NCBI RefSeq assembly: GCF_021401245.1
Contig: NZ_JACBFY010000011.1
Location: forward strand, 1-64,000
Source: Pseudacidovorax sp. NFM-22
GTDB taxonomy: Bacteria > Pseudomonadota > Gammaproteobacteria > Burkholderiales > Burkholderiaceae_C
Direction: 5' to 3'
DNA: 64,000 bases
Of the stretch, positions 40,469-49,072 are shown piece by piece. The notes under the pieces were generated by a model, which saw nothing but the letters and a program-made list of their open reading frames with translations, was not told the DNA's origin and made no database searches. Position numbers and translations under genes: made by a program. How positions within the stretch are numbered: the stretch's first letter is position 1; each line of letters opens with the position of its first letter.

Positions 40469-41539
40469 TCAGCCCTCGACCACCAGCCCCGCCTCGCCCG
40501 CCTCGCAGCGCCCCACGACCGCCGCCGACTCGAACCCTTCGTCACGGAACACGCCCAGCACCGCATCCACGGCTTCCGGCGCGCAGCTCACCAGCAACCC
40601 GCCCGCCGTCTGAGGATCGGTCACCAGGGCCTGCGTCACGTCAGGCAGCCCGGCAGACAAGGACACCGAGGCCCCATAGCCCGCCCAGTTGCGCCCCGAC
40701 GCCCCCGTCACGAAGCCATCGGCCGCCATCGCTGCCACGCCCTCCAGCAGCGGCACGCGCGGCCATTCGATCACCACCCGCAGCCCCGCGCCCCGCGCCA
40801 GTTCCAGCCCATGGCCCGCCAGGCCGAAGCCCGTCACGTCGGTGATCGCATGCACGCCATCGAGCGCAGCCAGCTTGGGCCCCGGCGTGTTGAGCTTGGT
40901 CGTGTTGGCGATCAGCTGCCGGTAGCCCGACTCGGGCAGCTTCTCCTTCTTCAGCGCCGCCGACAGCACGCCCACGCCCAGCGGCTTGCCCAGCACCAGC
41001 ACGTCGCCGGCACGCGCATCGGCATTGCGCCGCACGCGGTCGGGGTGCACCAGCCCCAGCGCCACCAGCCCATAGATCGGCTCCACCGAATCGATGGTGT
41101 GGCCGCCCGCGATCGGGATGCCCGCCGCGCGGCACACGTCCTGCCCGCCGCGCACGATGTCGCCGATCACCGCCACCGGCAACTGGTTGACCGGCATCGC
41201 CACCAGCGCCAGCGCCAGGATCGGCGTGCCGCCCATCGCGTACACGTCGCTGATCGCATTGGTTGCGGCGATGCGGCCGAACTCGTAGGGGTCGTCCACG
41301 ATCGGCATGAAAAAATCGGTGGTCGCCACCAGCGCCTGTTCGTCGTTCAACCGATACACGGCCGCATCGTCGGCCGTCTCGATGCCCACCATCAGTTCCG
41401 GCGGAATCAGCCCCGCGCCGCTGCTGCGCAGGATCTCGCTGAGCACGCCGGGCGCGATCTTGCAGCCGCAGCCGCCGCCGTGCGAGAAGCTGGTCAGGCG
41501 CATCGGCGCCAGCGGGTTCATCGGTCGCTGCTGCTGCAT
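40469..41539 (-). CDS. selD: Selenide, water dikinase (selenophosphate synthase)
   Basis: A 356-residue enzyme that makes selenophosphate from selenide and ATP, supplying SelA and SelU. The catalytic motif is 'HGGGCGCKIAP' with C24 and K27; the Sec/Cys position is Cys here. Further motifs are 'ATTDFFMPIVDDPYEFGRIA', 'SDVYAMGGTP' and 'GGHTIDSVEPIYG'. AGGAG lies eight bases before the ATG at 41539. It is divergent from the PhnD-like gene, with a 100-base gap that must hold both promoters. Confidence 0.97.
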   Translation of the reverse strand: MQQQRPMNPLAPMRLTSFSHGGGCGCKIAPGVLSEILRSSGAGLIPPELMVGIETADDAAVYRLNDEQALVATTDFFMPIVDDPYEFGRIAATNAISDVYAMGGTPILALALVAMPVNQLPVAVIGDIVRGGQDVCRAAGIPIAGGHTIDSVEPIYGLVALGLVHPDRVRRNADARAGDVLVLGKPLGVGVLSAALKKEKLPESGYRQLIANTTKLNTPGPKLAALDGVHAITDVTGFGLAGHGLELARGAGLRVVIEWPRVPLLEGVAAMAADGFVTGASGRNWAGYGASVSLSAGLPDVTQALVTDPQTAGGLLVSCAPEAVDAVLGVFRDEGFESAAVVGRCEAGEAGLVVEG

Positions 41540-41639
41540 CGCAGTGTTCTCCTGAGGGCGTGGTAGGGACAAGCGCCGGATTATCGAAGCGCCCCCATTC
41601 CTGCCCTTGCCATCCTGTCTTTTCAACGAAGCCAACACC

Positions 41640-42506
41640 ATGACCTTCTCCCGCCGCGCCACCCTGGCCGCATTGCTCGCCACCGCCGCCTTCGGCACGC
41701 TCCCGGCCCATGCCCAGACCGGCACCCTGCGCGTGTCCGCCATTCCCGACGAGGCGCCCACCGAACTGCAGCGCAAGTTCGCCCCGCTGGGCGAATACCT
41801 CAAGCAGCAGACCGGCATGAACGTGCAGTTCACGCCCGTCACCGACTATGCCGCCGTGGTCGAGGGCCTGGCCACCAACAAGATCGACCTGGCCTGGTTG
41901 GGCGGCTTCACCTACGTGCAAGCCAAGATCCGCACCAACGGCGGCGCCAAGCCCATCGTGCAGCGGGCCGAGGACGAGGTCTTCACCAGCAAATTCATCG
42001 TGCCGGCCGACAGCACCGCCAAGACCCTGGCCGACCTCAAGGGCAAGACCTTCGCCTTCGGCGCGCCCTCCTCCACCTCGGGCAGCCTGATGCCGCGCTT
42101 CTTCCTGCTCAAGGACGGCATCAACCCCGAGAAGGACTTCAAGACCGTCGCCTATTCCGGCGCGCACGACGCCACCGTCGCCTTCGTGGCCGCAGGCCGC
42201 GCCGAGGCCGGCGTGCTCAACGCCTCGGTGTGGGACAAGCTGGTCGAGGCCAAGAATCCCAATGCCGCCAAGGTGCGCGTGCTGGCGACCACGCCCCCGT
42301 ACTTCGACTACAACTGGACGGTGCGCCCCGGCCTGGACCCGGCACTGACAAAGAAGCTGACCGACGCCTTCCTGCAGCTCGACCCGGCCAAGCCCGAGCA
42401 GAAGGAAATCATGCAGCTGCAGCGCGCCAGCAAGTTCGTGCCCACGCAGTCGTCCAACTACGACGGCATCGAGGCTGCCGGCAAGTCGGCCGGCCTGATC
42501 AAGTAA
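41640..42506 (+). CDS. PhnD-type ABC substrate-binding protein beside selD
   Basis: A 288-residue exported binding protein with a twin-arginine-containing signal ('[20 protein letters not shown]', cleavage after 'AHA'). The mature domain has '[20 protein letters not shown]', '[17 protein letters not shown]' and '[20 protein letters not shown]', typical of phosphate/phosphite/phosphonate-type binding proteins. No phosphonate catabolic gene lies nearby. Its place between selD and selU suggests that the real ligand may be a selenium oxyanion or organoselenium compound (inference). Confidence 0.85.
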   Translation: MTFSRRATLAALLATAAFGTLPAHAQTGTLRVSAIPDEAPTELQRKFAPLGEYLKQQTGMNVQFTPVTDYAAVVEGLATNKIDLAWLGGFTYVQAKIRTNGGAKPIVQRAEDEVFTSKFIVPADSTAKTLADLKGKTFAFGAPSSTSGSLMPRFFLLKDGINPEKDFKTVAYSGAHDATVAFVAAGRAEAGVLNASVWDKLVEAKNPNAAKVRVLATTPPYFDYNWTVRPGLDPALTKKLTDAFLQLDPAKPEQKEIMQLQRASKFVPTQSSNYDGIEAAGKSAGLIK

Positions 42507-42534
42507 GCCACCTCCACTGCAAGAAAGGCACGGC

Positions 42535-43350
42535 GTGAGCTTTACACTGGAAGGCGTGGGCCTGGTCCATCCCAACGGACAGCGGGCGCTTCAAGGCGTG
42601 ACGCTGTCCGCGCGGCTCGGCGAGCGCATCGCCTTCATCGGCCCCTCGGGCGCGGGCAAGACCACGCTGCTGCGCATCCTGGGTGCGGCGTTGCGGCCCA
42701 GCGAAGGCCAGGTGCAGTTGCTGGACCAGGCGCCCTGGCAGGCCGACGCGCGGCGCCTGCGCGCCTTGCGCGCGCGCATCGGCACCGTGCACCAGCAGCC
42801 GCCCATCGCGCCGCGTCTGCGGGCCGTGACGGCGGTGCTCTCGGGCCGGCTGGGGCAATGGTCCACGCTGCGGGCGCTGGGCTCCCTGCTGCGGCCCGGC
42901 GACCTGCAGGGCGCCCATGCCGCGCTGGCACAGGTGGGCATCGAGGGCCGGCTCTTCGAGCGCTGCGACCGGCTCTCCGGCGGGCAGTTCCAGCGCGTGG
43001 CCGTGGCGCGCGTGCTCTACCAGCGGCCCGACCTGCTGCTGGCCGACGAGCCCGTCTCCGCGCTCGACCCCACGCTGGCCGACACCACGCTGCGCGCACT
43101 GGCCGCGCAGAGCGAAGCCACCGGTGCGACGCTCTGCGCCTCGCTGCATGCGGTGGACTTGGCGCTGCGCTGGTTTCCGCGCGTGGTCGGGCTGCAGGGC
43201 GGGCGCGTGCTGTTCGACCTGCCGGCCGCCGAGGTGACGCCGGAGCGGCTTTCCGCGCTGTATGCGGCGGAAGGCGGCCTGCCCGCCGCCGACGAGGCCG
43301 TGGCGGTGACGCCGCCGGCAGCGGCCTTCATTCCCTCGGGTTGCCGATGA
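42535..43350 (+). CDS. PhnC-type ABC transporter ATPase
   Basis: A 271-residue ATPase starting with GTG behind AAGAAAGG. It shows Walker A '[15 protein letters not shown]', signature '[15 protein letters not shown]' and Walker B '[16 protein letters not shown]'. It clusters by order and motifs with phosphonate-type importer ATPases. It follows the PhnD-like gene by 28 bases; the first permease gene follows after 106 bases. Confidence 0.9.
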   Translation: MSFTLEGVGLVHPNGQRALQGVTLSARLGERIAFIGPSGAGKTTLLRILGAALRPSEGQVQLLDQAPWQADARRLRALRARIGTVHQQPPIAPRLRAVTAVLSGRLGQWSTLRALGSLLRPGDLQGAHAALAQVGIEGRLFERCDRLSGGQFQRVAVARVLYQRPDLLLADEPVSALDPTLADTTLRALAAQSEATGATLCASLHAVDLALRWFPRVVGLQGGRVLFDLPAAEVTPERLSALYAAEGGLPAADEAVAVTPPAAAFIPSGCR

Positions 43351-43456
43351 GGACAAGAGCCGCATGGCGCTCATGTTGCGATGACGCCGACCTACCTTTT
43401 TCTGCCGCCGGCATGCCGATGACGTCGCGGTCTGCTCCGTCTGTGTCAGGGCGCAG

Positions 43457-44329
43457 ATGACGATCCGCACGATCACCGCCGCCTCGCCGGCCTCGGCGCC
43501 CGTCGTTGCCGCACCACCGCTGCGCGACCCGGCCGCGCGCCGACGCCTGATCGGCGCGCTGGCGGCGCTGGCCATCGCCTGGCCGGTGCTGCAGCTGTCC
43601 GAGTTCCAGCCCTGGCAGCTGCTGACCAGGGGCAACCTGGCCGTCATCGGTGGCTTCCTCGCCGCCTTCTGGCCGCCCGCGCTGTCGCCCGACTTCCTGG
43701 CCCTGCTGGGCCGCGCCACGCTGGAAACCCTGGCCATGGCCACCGCCGGCACCACGCTGGCCTTCGTGATCGCGGTGCCGCTGGCCTTCGCCGCCACGCG
43801 GGCGCTGTCGGTGTCGCGCCTCGGCCCCGGCCCAGGGCGGCTGCGCGGCGGCCTCGTGCGCCGGGCGGCGCGGCTGCTGCTGATGGGCCTGCGCGCCATT
43901 CCCGAGATCGTCTGGGCCCTGCTCTTCGTGCGGGCCATGGGCCTGGGCCCGGCCGCCGGCGTGCTGGCCCTGGCCGTCACCTACGGCGGCATGCTGGGCA
44001 AGGTGTATGCCGAGATCCTGGAGTCGGTGGACAACCGGCCGGCCCAGGCGCTGCTCGAATCGGGCAGCAGCCGCATCGCCGCCCTGGCCTACGGCCTGCT
44101 GCCCAACGCGGCGCAGGAACTGGCCTCGTACACCGTCTACCGCTGGGAATGCGCGGTGCGCGCCTCGGTGGTCATGGGCTTCGTCGGCGCCGGCGGGCTG
44201 GGGCAGCTGATGGACCAGTCGATGAAGATGCTCAACGGCGGCGAGGCCTGCAGCATCCTGCTGGTCTTCCTGGCGCTGGTGCTGCTCGCGGATGCGCTGT
44301 CGAATGGGCTTCGGAGGCTGCTGGCATGA
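43457..44329 (+). CDS. PhnE-type ABC permease 1
   Basis: A 290-residue inner membrane protein with about six helices. The permease core 'LARATLETLAMATAGTTLAF'-like segment (near residue 90) and the coupling region 'LLESGSSRIAALAYGLLPNA' are typical of PhnE. The closing 'ASVVMGFVGAGGLGQLMDQS' is also conserved. Its stop overlaps the second permease start (ATGA). Confidence 0.88.
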   Translation: MTIRTITAASPASAPVVAAPPLRDPAARRRLIGALAALAIAWPVLQLSEFQPWQLLTRGNLAVIGGFLAAFWPPALSPDFLALLGRATLETLAMATAGTTLAFVIAVPLAFAATRALSVSRLGPGPGRLRGGLVRRAARLLLMGLRAIPEIVWALLFVRAMGLGPAAGVLALAVTYGGMLGKVYAEILESVDNRPAQALLESGSSRIAALAYGLLPNAAQELASYTVYRWECAVRASVVMGFVGAGGLGQLMDQSMKMLNGGEACSILLVFLALVLLADALSNGLRRLLA

Positions 44330-45129
44330 ACGGCCACCTCGCCAAATCGCTGCCCCCGCGGCCCGCACCCTGCTGGCGCTGCCGCATCGTGCTCGTGGCC
44401 GTGCTGGCCGCCATCGTCGCCAGCTTCGCTTGGCTGGGGCTGGACCTGTCGGCGCTGGTCTCGGCCGAGTCGATGGGCCACATGGGCCGCTTCGTGGCCG
44501 AGTTCTTCCCGCCCGACCTGTCGCCCGACTTCCTGGTGCGCACGGCTCAGGGTGCGCTGCAGACGCTGGCCGTGTCGGCGCTGGGCACCGTGCTGGCCAT
44601 GGCCGCGGGCGCGATGCTGGCGCTGCCCGCCTCGGGCCGCGCGGGCTGGCCGGCGCAGCAGGCCGCGCGCTTCGTGCTCAACCTGCTGCGCAGCGTGCCC
44701 GAGCTGGTGTGGGCCGCGCTGATGGTGCTGGCCGCCGGCATCGGCCCCTTCGCCGGCGCGCTGGCGCTGTCGCTGCACACCACCGGCGTGCTGGGCCGGC
44801 TCTTCGCCGAGGCGCTGGAGAACGCGCCGCCCGCGCCCGAGCGTGCCCTGCGCGAGGCCGGCGCCGGCCGCATCGCCGCCTTCGGCTACGCCAGCCTGCC
44901 GCTGGTGGCGCCGCAGTGGCTGGCCTACAGCCTCTACCGCTGGGAGATGAACATCCGCATGGCCGCCGTGCTCGGCTTCGTGGGCGGCGGCGGGTTGGGG
45001 CAGATGCTGTACTTCCACCTGTCGATCTTCCAGCAGGCGCAGTCGATGACGGTGCTGCTGGGCATGTTCGCGCTGGTGGCGCTGGTGGACGGCGCCAGCG
45101 GCTGGGTGCGGCGGCGCTGGGGGGCCTGA
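44326..45129 (+). CDS. PhnE-type ABC permease 2
   Basis: A 267-residue permease similar in plan to its neighbour: 'GALQTLAVSALGTVLAMAAG', coupling loop 'REAGAGRIAAFGYASLPLVA' and 'AAVLGFVGGGGLGQMLYFHL'. Two different PhnE-type permeases imply a heterodimeric channel. The selU gene follows after 113 bases on the same strand. Confidence 0.88.
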   Translation: MNGHLAKSLPPRPAPCWRCRIVLVAVLAAIVASFAWLGLDLSALVSAESMGHMGRFVAEFFPPDLSPDFLVRTAQGALQTLAVSALGTVLAMAAGAMLALPASGRAGWPAQQAARFVLNLLRSVPELVWAALMVLAAGIGPFAGALALSLHTTGVLGRLFAEALENAPPAPERALREAGAGRIAAFGYASLPLVAPQWLAYSLYRWEMNIRMAAVLGFVGGGGLGQMLYFHLSIFQQAQSMTVLLGMFALVALVDGASGWVRRRWGA

Positions 45130-45242
45130 GCGGTCGACGGCCATACGCCGCCGGCCGGCCAGGCCGACGCCGATGCAGGCCAGTACCCGACCGATCCCCC
45201 CGCGTGGCGCTCCCGTGAGACGGCCGCCGACAATCGCGCCCC

Positions 45243-46295
45243 ATGAGCCAGCCCCGCCCCGTCCGCCCGGAAGACCGCCACGCCTTCGACACCGTCATCG
45301 ACGCGCGCTCGCCTTCCGAATTCGCGCTGGACCACATTCCCGGCGCCATCAACTGTCCGGTGCTCGACGACGAGGAGCGCCGCATCGTCGGCACGCTCTA
45401 CCACCAGCAGGGCGCCTTCGAGGCCCGCCGCGTGGGCGGCGCGATGGTGGCGGCCAACCTGGCGCGGCACCTGCAAAGCCCGGTGATGGCCGAGCGGCCG
45501 ATCAAGTGGCGGCCCCTGGTCTACTGCTGGCGCGGCGGCCTGCGCAGCGGCTCGATGGTGCAGTGGATGCGCCTGGTGGGCTGGGACGCGCAGCAGCTGG
45601 CCGGCGGCTACAAGTCCTTCCGCAAGCACGTGGTCACGCAGATCGACCAGCTGGTGCCGGCGCTGCAGCTGCGCGTGATCGTCGGCGCCACGGGCAGCGC
45701 CAAGACCCGCGTGCTGGAGGCGCTGGCCGAGCGCGGCGCCCAGGTGCTGGACCTGGAGGCCGCCGCCTGCCACAAGGGCTCGCTGCTGGGCGCCTGGCCC
45801 GGCGTGCCGCAGCCATCGCAGAAGCAGTTCGAGACCCGCATCGCCGCCGCGCTGGAGGCCAGCGACCCGGCGCGTCCGCTGTACGTGGAAGGCGAAAGCC
45901 CGCGCATCGGCCGCCTGTCGGTGCCGCAGCCGCTGGTCGAGCGCATGCGTGCGGCCGACTGCATCGAGATCCGCGCCACGCCCGAGGCGCGCCTGGCCTA
46001 CCTGCTCACCGACTACGCCTACCTGGGCGACGACCGCGAGGCCCTGGCCGAGCGGCTGGGCGCGCTCAAGGAGATGCAGGGCAAGGAGACGGTGCAGCGC
46101 TGGCAGCAGTGGGCGAGCGAAGGCGCGCTGCCGCTGCTCTTCGGCGAGCTGATGGCGCTGCATTACGACCCGCATTACGAGCGCTCACAGGCACGGCACT
46201 TTCATGCCTGGGCCACGCGGCGGCCGGTGGAAGTGGCGGCGCTGGGGCCGCAGGACATTGACGCGGCGGCCGAGGCAGTGCTGGCGCTGGGCTGA
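45243..46295 (+). CDS. mnmH: tRNA 2-selenouridine synthase
   Basis: A 350-residue enzyme (SelU/YbbB) that exchanges sulfur for selenium at the wobble uridine of certain tRNAs using selenophosphate. The N-terminal rhodanese domain has 'IDARSPSEFALDHIPGAINC' and active-site C95 in 'LVYCWRGGLRSGSM'. The C-terminal P-loop domain has 'VGATGSAKTRVLEALAERGA' and 'DLEAAACHKGSLLGAWPG'. It closes the selenium island, giving the cell a second use for selenophosphate. Confidence 0.96.
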   Translation: MSQPRPVRPEDRHAFDTVIDARSPSEFALDHIPGAINCPVLDDEERRIVGTLYHQQGAFEARRVGGAMVAANLARHLQSPVMAERPIKWRPLVYCWRGGLRSGSMVQWMRLVGWDAQQLAGGYKSFRKHVVTQIDQLVPALQLRVIVGATGSAKTRVLEALAERGAQVLDLEAAACHKGSLLGAWPGVPQPSQKQFETRIAAALEASDPARPLYVEGESPRIGRLSVPQPLVERMRAADCIEIRATPEARLAYLLTDYAYLGDDREALAERLGALKEMQGKETVQRWQQWASEGALPLLFGELMALHYDPHYERSQARHFHAWATRRPVEVAALGPQDIDAAAEAVLALG

Positions 46296-46324
46296 ATCCC
46301 GGCGCTGGCGCGGCGCATAGGCTT

Positions 46325-46520
46325 TTGCTCCCTCTCCCCTTGCGGGAGAGGGCTGGGGAGAGGGGGGACGGCGCCCGCATGCGCAATGCCGTGCGGATGG
46401 ATTCACCCCCTCTCCCCAACCCCTCTCCCACGGGGAGAGAGGGGCTCCAGTCACGCGACGAGGCGGCGCCTTGCTCCCTCTCCCCTTGCGGCAGAGGGCT
46501 GGGAAGAGGGGTGACGGCGC
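46325..46520. repeat. Three C/T-rich repeat copies between mnmH and fdhD
   Basis: Copies lie at about 46330-46367, 46405-46454 (inverted) and 46475-46510. Each has the core CCCTCTCCC...GGGAGAGGG. They fill the gap between two convergent genes, where repeats of this kind often act as terminators or mRNA stabilisers. No other feature is seen in the gap. Confidence 0.75.
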
Positions 46521-46527
46521 AGCCCGT

Positions 46528-47382
46528 TCAGGGCGTGTAGAGCACCCCCCGCGGCGCGCGGCACAGCCCCCACAGCCGCACACCGCTCGCCTTCGCCATC
46601 TGCACGCCCATCGCCGTCGGCGCCGAGATGGTGGCCATCGCCGCGATGCCCACGCGCGCGCACTTGCGCACCAGCTCGTGGCTGCCGCGGCTGGACAGCA
46701 GCACGAAGCCCGGCGTGCCCAGCCGGCCTTCGCGCGCCAGGCGGCCGACCAGCTTGTCCAGCGCGTTGTGGCGGCCCACGTCCTCCAGCACGTCGGTCAC
46801 CGTGCCGCCCAGTGTGGCCCAGGCCGCGGCATGGATGGCGCCGGCCTCGGCATTGAGGCGCTGGCGCGGCGGCAGCTGCGCGAAGCCGCGCAGCACGGTG
46901 GGCAGGTCCACCTGCGCCAGCCAGTCGGGCGCGGGCAGCGGCACGGGCGTGAGGTCGAGCGCGGCGAAGCTCTCGACGCCGCACACGCCGCAGCCGGTGC
47001 GCCCCGCCAGGCTGCGGCGGCGGCCCTTGAGGCGCTCGAAGGCGCGCGTGGAGATCTCCAGCCGCACCTCGATGCCGGGCATGCCCTCGGGCAGGCCGGC
47101 CGCCGCGGCGTCGACGGCCTCGGCCTCGATGCCGCGGCAATCGGCGGCGGCATCGAGGATGCCCTCGCTCAGCGCGAAGCCCAGCGCGAAGTCCTCGATG
47201 TCCTGCGGCGTGGCCATCATCACGGCATGCGAGATGCCGTTGAAGACCAGCGCCACCGGCACCTCGGCGGCCAGCACGTCCTCGCGCTGCGCGCCCTCGG
47301 GCGGCAGCCCGGCCTCGCCCTGCACATGCACGGGCAGGCGCACGAGGGAGGGCAGCAGCGGTTCGGTGGCGATGTGGGACAT
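46528..47382 (-). CDS. fdhD: Formate dehydrogenase sulfurtransferase FdhD
   Basis: A 284-residue protein that passes sulfur from cysteine desulfurase to the bis-MGD cofactor, essential for formate dehydrogenase activity. The Cys-x-x-Cys motif lies in 'LAGRTGCGVCGVESFAAL'; 'VEDVGRHNALDKL'-like sequence ('LEDVGRHNALDKLVGRL') and 'LLSSRGSHELVRKCARVG' are conserved. Both formate dehydrogenases in the window should need it. In many fds operons it sits between fdsA and fdsD; here it is 4 kb away. Confidence 0.96.
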   Translation of the reverse strand: MSHIATEPLLPSLVRLPVHVQGEAGLPPEGAQREDVLAAEVPVALVFNGISHAVMMATPQDIEDFALGFALSEGILDAAADCRGIEAEAVDAAAAGLPEGMPGIEVRLEISTRAFERLKGRRRSLAGRTGCGVCGVESFAALDLTPVPLPAPDWLAQVDLPTVLRGFAQLPPRQRLNAEAGAIHAAAWATLGGTVTDVLEDVGRHNALDKLVGRLAREGRLGTPGFVLLSSRGSHELVRKCARVGIAAMATISAPTAMGVQMAKASGVRLWGLCRAPRGVLYTP

Positions 47383-47489
47383 GGCGGCGGTGAAGCAGGC
47401 GGGCGGTCGTGGGCGCGATGGCCGTAGCGGACAGATGACGCCGCGGCGGCCCGGTGCCGCCGCCCTTTCGGCACGCGTCGCGCCCATGG

Positions 47490-47522
47490 AAAAAGGCCGT
47501 GGCGCTTGCAGCACCACGGCCT
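47490..47522 (-). terminator. Rho-independent terminator after the MFS gene
   Basis: On the minus strand an 8-bp stem (GGCCGTGG/CCACGGCC, 47514-47521 and 47495-47502) has an 11-base loop and ends in TTTTT (47494-47490). It lies 79 bases after the MFS stop codon and before fdhD. Confidence 0.85.
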
Positions 47523-47600
47523 CGGGATTGTGCCCAGCCTGGACGGCCGGCGAAGTGGAGCCATCCACCCGCCGCACGCCGTGCGGGGGCATGGCGCCGG

Positions 47601-48995
47601 TCAGGCGCGCGCCGCCTGAGCCAGGGCCTCGTCGCGCAGGCGCATGTATTCGCCTTCGGGCACCGGAGCCGCCTCGGGCTTGCCCAGGTCGTTCATGGCC
47701 AGGCGGTAGGTCTCGCGGGCGGTGAAACAGGCCACGGCCGAGATCACGGTGATGCCGAAGGCCAGCGCGCCCACGGTCATCCAGATGTTGGTGGAGCCGG
47801 GAGGCGCCACGGCCGCGAAGACGGCCGGCAGCATGGCGGTGATGGCCGTGCCCACGTTCTGCGAGATGGCCATGGCCGACACGCGGGTGCGGGTGGGGAA
47901 CAGCTCCGGGTAGAAGCTGGGGAAGACGGCGTTGTAGCCCTGGTACACGATGCCCCACATCAGCAGCGACATCACGATGGCCAGCGGCACGCTGCCGATG
48001 CTGATCGCGTACAGGTAGCCGAAGGCCAGCAGGCCGGCCAGCACCGAGCCCACGATCATGGGCGGGCGGCGGCCGATCTTGTCCGAGAGGTTCCCCACGA
48101 TCGGGATCACCAGCACGGCCAGGATGTTGCCCAGCACGGGGATCCACAGGTACACGTCCTTGTGAAAGCCGATGCCGTAGGCCGGCTGCACGGCATAGGC
48201 GGCGCCGAAGATGGTGGCCACCACCGGGATCACGTTCATCAGCGACATCAGCACCACGCGCAGCATGTCGGGAGCGTGGTTCTTGAAGGCCTCGGTCACG
48301 GGCGAGCGCGGCTTGGCGGCGCCTTCCTGGGTGAAGGCGGGCGTCTCGTCCACCTCGCGGCGGATGATCCAGCCGATGATGATGACGACGAAGCTCAGGA
48401 TGAAGGGCACGCGCCAGCCCCAGCTGTTGAACTGGTCGGTGGGCATGTAGTGCGCCAGCGGCAGGAAGACGGCCGCAGCCAGGATCTGGCCGGCCTGCAC
48501 GCCCTGCAGCGTGAAGCTGGCGAAGAAGCCGCGGCGGCCGAAGGGCGCGTGCTCCAGGATCATGGAGCTGGCTCCCGAGATCTCACCGGCGACGGCGAAG
48601 CCCTGCACCAGGCGGCACAGCACCAGCAGCGCGGGGGCCCACAGGCCGATCTGGTCGTAGGTGGGCAGCAGGCCCACGGCGATGGTCGAGAAGCCCATCA
48701 TGAACATGCACAGCACCAGCACCTGCTTGCGCCCGCGCGTGTCGCCCATGTGGCCCAGCACGAAGGCACCGATGGGGCGCGCCACGTAGCCCACGCCGTA
48801 GGTGGCCAGCGAGGCAATGATGGCGATGGCCGGATCGCCCTTGGGGAAGAAGATCTGGGGAAAGATCAGCGAGGCGGCCGTGGCGTAGATGAAGAAGTCG
48901 TAGTACTCCAGCGCCGAGCCGATCCAGCCGCTGGCGGCGGCCTTCCTGGACTGGCGCCGGCCTTCAGGCTCGTGCGCGTGGGATGAGGTGGACAT
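47601..48995 (-). CDS. MFS transporter, metabolite:H+ symporter (shikimate/ShiA-like)
   Basis: A 464-residue transporter with 12 predicted helices. Signatures of the MHS family are 'SALEYYDFFIYATAASLIFP', 'RPIGAFVLGHMGDTRGRK' and 'GRRGFFASFTLQGVQAGQIL'. Its position 77 bases after a 3-dehydroshikimate dehydratase gene suggests uptake of shikimate, dehydroshikimate, quinate or protocatechuate; the exact substrate is not readable from sequence. Confidence 0.9.
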   Translation of the reverse strand: MSTSSHAHEPEGRRQSRKAAASGWIGSALEYYDFFIYATAASLIFPQIFFPKGDPAIAIIASLATYGVGYVARPIGAFVLGHMGDTRGRKQVLVLCMFMMGFSTIAVGLLPTYDQIGLWAPALLVLCRLVQGFAVAGEISGASSMILEHAPFGRRGFFASFTLQGVQAGQILAAAVFLPLAHYMPTDQFNSWGWRVPFILSFVVIIIGWIIRREVDETPAFTQEGAAKPRSPVTEAFKNHAPDMLRVVLMSLMNVIPVVATIFGAAYAVQPAYGIGFHKDVYLWIPVLGNILAVLVIPIVGNLSDKIGRRPPMIVGSVLAGLLAFGYLYAISIGSVPLAIVMSLLMWGIVYQGYNAVFPSFYPELFPTRTRVSAMAISQNVGTAITAMLPAVFAAVAPPGSTNIWMTVGALAFGITVISAVACFTARETYRLAMNDLGKPEAAPVPEGEYMRLRDEALAQAARA

Positions 48996-49072
48996 GGTGC
49001 GAGGTCTCCGCGTTGGTATGTGGCGTGTGGTTGTGGAACGGGAACGGGTTGAGCGTAAGGACGGTGGCTGAC

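Noticed and set aside
40469-41539. Selenocysteine in SelD
   Set aside because: The catalytic position is encoded as Cys (C24) without an in-frame UGA.
41640-45129. Genuine phosphonate utilisation locus
   Set aside because: Only the importer genes are present. No C-P lyase, phosphonatase or phosphite dehydrogenase gene is visible, so the phosphonate label is not supported.
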